Origin: JACDAN01 sp036380355
GTDB taxonomy: Bacteria > Actinomycetota > Thermoleophilia > Gaiellales > Gaiellaceae
Assembly: GCA_036380355.1 (NCBI GenBank)
Contig: DASVEW010000100.1
Span: forward strand, 1-14,180
Direction: 5' to 3'
DNA length: 14,180 nucleotides
The notes below the pieces were generated by a model. The model was not told the origin of the DNA. It worked only from the letters and a program-made list of their open reading frames with translations, and searched no databases. This document shows, one piece after another, positions 12,387 through 14,180 of the stretch. The position numbers were made by a program, and so were the translations under genes. Position 1 is the stretch's first letter; each line of letters starts with the position of its first letter.

Positions 12387-13457
12387 GTGTACCTCGTTCG
12401 CGTCGCCGGGACGGCGCTCGGGCTCGTCGTGCTCGCGCTGCTGAGCTTCGGCGCGCCAGGCGATTGGCTGTACGAGCTGGTCGACGGGCTGCCGTGGTGG
12501 GGCGAGGCGATCGCGTTCTCCGTGCTCGTCGCGCTCGTCGGCTCCCTGGTCGCGACGCCGATCGCGTTCTGGCGCGGCTACGTGCACGAGCGGCGCTGGG
12601 GCTTCTCGACGCAGACGCTCGGCGGATGGGCCTCCGACCGCGCGAAGGGCGTCGCGATCGGCACCGTCTTGACGGCGATCCCGATGCTCGGGCTGATCGC
12701 GGCCGCGCGGATCTTCCCTTCCTGGTGGCCCGTCGTGGCGGCGCTCGGCGGCGCGGCGATCGTCTTCGTCGTCTCGTTCCTCGCGCCTGTCCTTCTGGAG
12801 CCTGTGTTCAACAAGTTCGCGCCACTCGGCGACGAGGCGCTTGCAGACGACCTTCGCCGGCTCGCGGACCGCGCTGGGGTGCCGGTCCGGGACGTCCTGG
12901 TCGCCGACGCGAGCCGGCGGACGAGGAAGCACAACGCGTACGTCTCGGGCATCGGCAAGACGAGACGCGTCGTCGTCTGGGACACGCTCCTCGACCGCGG
13001 CGAGCCGGGAGAGGTGCGCCTCGTCGTCGCGCACGAGCTCGGGCATCGCCGCTTCAGGCACGTCGCGGTCGGCACGGCGATCACGATGGCCGGGACGGCG
13101 CTCTTCGTGCTCGCGCTCTGGCTGCTCCTGCAGTGGGACGCGCCGCTCTCGGCGATCGGCGCGGACGGGCCGGGCGATCCGCGCGTGATCCCGTTCGTGC
13201 TCCTTCTCGGCTCGCTGGCCGAGCTGCTGATCCGGCCGTTCGGGCTCGCCCTCTCGCGCCGCTGGGAGCGGGACGCCGACCGCTTCTCCCTCGAGCTGAC
13301 GGACGACGCCGACGCGTACGAGGCGACGCACCGGAATCTCGCCCTGTCGAACCTCGGCGACCTCGACCCGCCGAAGGCCGCGTATCTCTGGTTCTTCAGC
13401 CACCCGACGGCTCCGGAGCGCCTCGCGGCCGGTCGCGAGTGGGCTCGCCCGGTCTGA
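12387..13457 (+). CDS. M48 (Ste24/CAAX-protease-like) membrane zinc metalloprotease
   Basis: The product cleaves membrane-associated substrates at a zinc site within the bilayer in related proteins. From GTG 12387 it has 356 residues. It has several membrane helices (about 7-22, 40-62, 88-107, 114-138, 226-250, 268-290), the family block ADASRRTRKHNAYVSGIGKT (173-192) and HELGH (216-220) with two zinc His and the catalytic Glu217. The third ligand is Glu294 in ERDAD, and the terminal FSHPTAPERL (337-346) is present. The frame is open upstream to 12162 and encodes FFDSEQVERARRYHRP, the usual N-terminal block of this family, but contains no ATG, GTG or TTG before 12387. A CTG at 12309 with GGGAG seven bases upstream would restore it (382 residues). 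The DNA ligase gene follows after one base. Confidence 0.9.
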   Translation: MYLVRVAGTALGLVVLALLSFGAPGDWLYELVDGLPWWGEAIAFSVLVALVGSLVATPIAFWRGYVHERRWGFSTQTLGGWASDRAKGVAIGTVLTAIPMLGLIAAARIFPSWWPVVAALGGAAIVFVVSFLAPVLLEPVFNKFAPLGDEALADDLRRLADRAGVPVRDVLVADASRRTRKHNAYVSGIGKTRRVVVWDTLLDRGEPGEVRLVVAHELGHRRFRHVAVGTAITMAGTALFVLALWLLLQWDAPLSAIGADGPGDPRVIPFVLLLGSLAELLIRPFGLALSRRWERDADRFSLELTDDADAYEATHRNLALSNLGDLDPPKAAYLWFFSHPTAPERLAAGREWARPV

Positions 13458-13458
13458 C

Positions 13459-14180
13459 GTGACGCTGCTCGCCGACGTCGTCGCCGCCTCGAAGGAGGTG
13501 GCCGGGACCGGCTCGCGCACCCGCAAGGTCGCCGTTCTCGCCGAGCTGCTGAAGAGGCTCGAGCCGGAGGAGGTGCCGCTCGCCGTCGGCTTCCTCGCCG
13601 GCGCGGCGCGGCAGGGTCGCGTCGGTGTCGGCTACTCGACGATCTACCGCCTCGAGCACATCACCGCCGAGACGCCGTCTCTGACGGTCGCAGACCTCGA
13701 CGGCGCGATCTCCAGGATCCAGGAGACGACGGGAAGCGGATCTGCGGCCGGCCGCAAGCAGATCCTGGGCGAGCTCCTCGGCCGGGCGACCGGCGACGAG
13801 GCGGACTTCGTCAAGCGGCTCCTCACCGGGGAGCTGAGGCAAGGCGCGCTCGCCGGGGTGATGATCGACGCCGTCGCGAAGGCAGCCGAGGTCCCGGGAG
13901 AGATCGCGCGTCGCGCGCTGATGCTGTCGGGCGACCTCACGCGGACGGCCGAGATCGCGCTGACGGCGGGTGAGGACGGGCTGCGTGCTGTTCGCTTCGA
14001 GCTCTTCCGGCCCATCCTTCCGATGCTCGCCGCCACCGCGGAAAGCGTGCAAGAGGCTGTGGCGAGCTACGAGCGCGCGTCGGTGGAGTGGAAGCTGGAC
14101 GGGATCCGCATCCAGATCCATCGGCGCGACGACGAGGTTCGCATCTACACGCGCAACCTCAACGACGTCACGGCGGCGCT
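13459..14180 (+). CDS. lig: ATP-dependent DNA ligase, 5' part (cut by window end)
   Basis: The gene runs off the right edge; 240 codons are visible. The N-terminal alpha-helical DNA-binding domain (about 1-195) has features of the family such as GVGYSTIYRL, TGELRQGALAGVMIDAVAKA and FELFRPILPMLA. The adenylation domain then begins with EWKLDGIRIQIH, which is motif I KxDGxR with the AMP-accepting Lys212. The layout is that of LigB-type actinobacterial ligases, which act beside the NAD-dependent LigA and are probably used in repair. The start GTG at 13459 is one base after the M48 TGA (TGACGTG), without a Shine-Dalgarno, so translation is probably coupled. Nothing suggests a shared function with the protease. 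Confidence 0.93.
   Translation, partial: MTLLADVVAASKEVAGTGSRTRKVAVLAELLKRLEPEEVPLAVGFLAGAARQGRVGVGYSTIYRLEHITAETPSLTVADLDGAISRIQETTGSGSAAGRKQILGELLGRATGDEADFVKRLLTGELRQGALAGVMIDAVAKAAEVPGEIARRALMLSGDLTRTAEIALTAGEDGLRAVRFELFRPILPMLAATAESVQEAVASYERASVEWKLDGIRIQIHRRDDEVRIYTRNLNDVTAA

Noticed and set aside
12153..13526. 457-codon open frame on the - strand opposite the M48 protease
   Set aside because: Composition is Arg/Glu/Asp-rich and featureless, while the + strand frame carries HELGH and other family motifs.

Overview
The window is very GC-rich, uses GTG starts often, and carries gene content and order typical of Actinomycetota: PdxS/PdxT vitamin B6 synthesis beside yebC and ruvCAB, plus an ATP-dependent DNA ligase. 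An early-branching high-GC actinobacterium, for example of Thermoleophilia (Gaiellales-like), would fit. That placement is an inference from composition and synteny, not a phylogeny. I see no rRNA, tRNA, CRISPR array, insertion sequence or phage gene.

Layout, left to right. Positions 1-243 hold no confident gene but contain a long palindrome. A small membrane-anchored protein (244-696, +) converges on ruvB, and the two genes share a CTAG that supplies both stop codons. ruvC-ruvA-ruvB (2760 down to 693, -) are joined by ATGA overlaps and encode the Holliday-junction resolvasome. Divergent from ruvC is a two-gene + strand unit of exported proteins: a plastocyanin-like cupredoxin with 27 consecutive prolines (2829-3560) and a secreted protein of unknown function (3572-4456). 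A hairpin-dense spacer (4457-4594) follows.

The next minus-strand run reads, in transcription order, purple-acid-phosphatase-like metallophosphatase (8593-7706), pdxS (7696-6803), lipoprotein with an alpha/beta-hydrolase fold (6787-5909), pdxT (5894-5334) and yebC (5347-4595). PdxS and PdxT form PLP synthase. In other actinobacteria pdxS-pdxT-yebC-ruvCAB lie together; here the exported-protein pair and strong hairpins separate yebC from ruvC. The phosphatase gene is bracketed by two diverged copies of a 56-bp double-hairpin repeat that shows compensatory base changes.

Further right, an 803-residue divergent FtsH-type AAA+ zinc protease (12111-9700, -) overlaps a single-pass membrane protein (9715-8879, -). 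The protease has four membrane segments, lacks the usual extracytoplasmic domain and has two insertions in its ATPase module. Its promoter region carries a TAAATT -10 six bases before the ATG and a GTGAA-TG-TTCAC dyad. Divergent from it are an M48 (Ste24-like) membrane protease (+) and the 5' part of an ATP-dependent DNA ligase (13459 to the window end, +).

Most likely to be new: the FtsH-like protease and its overlapping partner, the double-hairpin repeats around the phosphatase, the Glu in the nucleophile position of the lipoprotein hydrolase, and the M48 gene whose conserved N-terminus lies upstream of any ATG, GTG or TTG.
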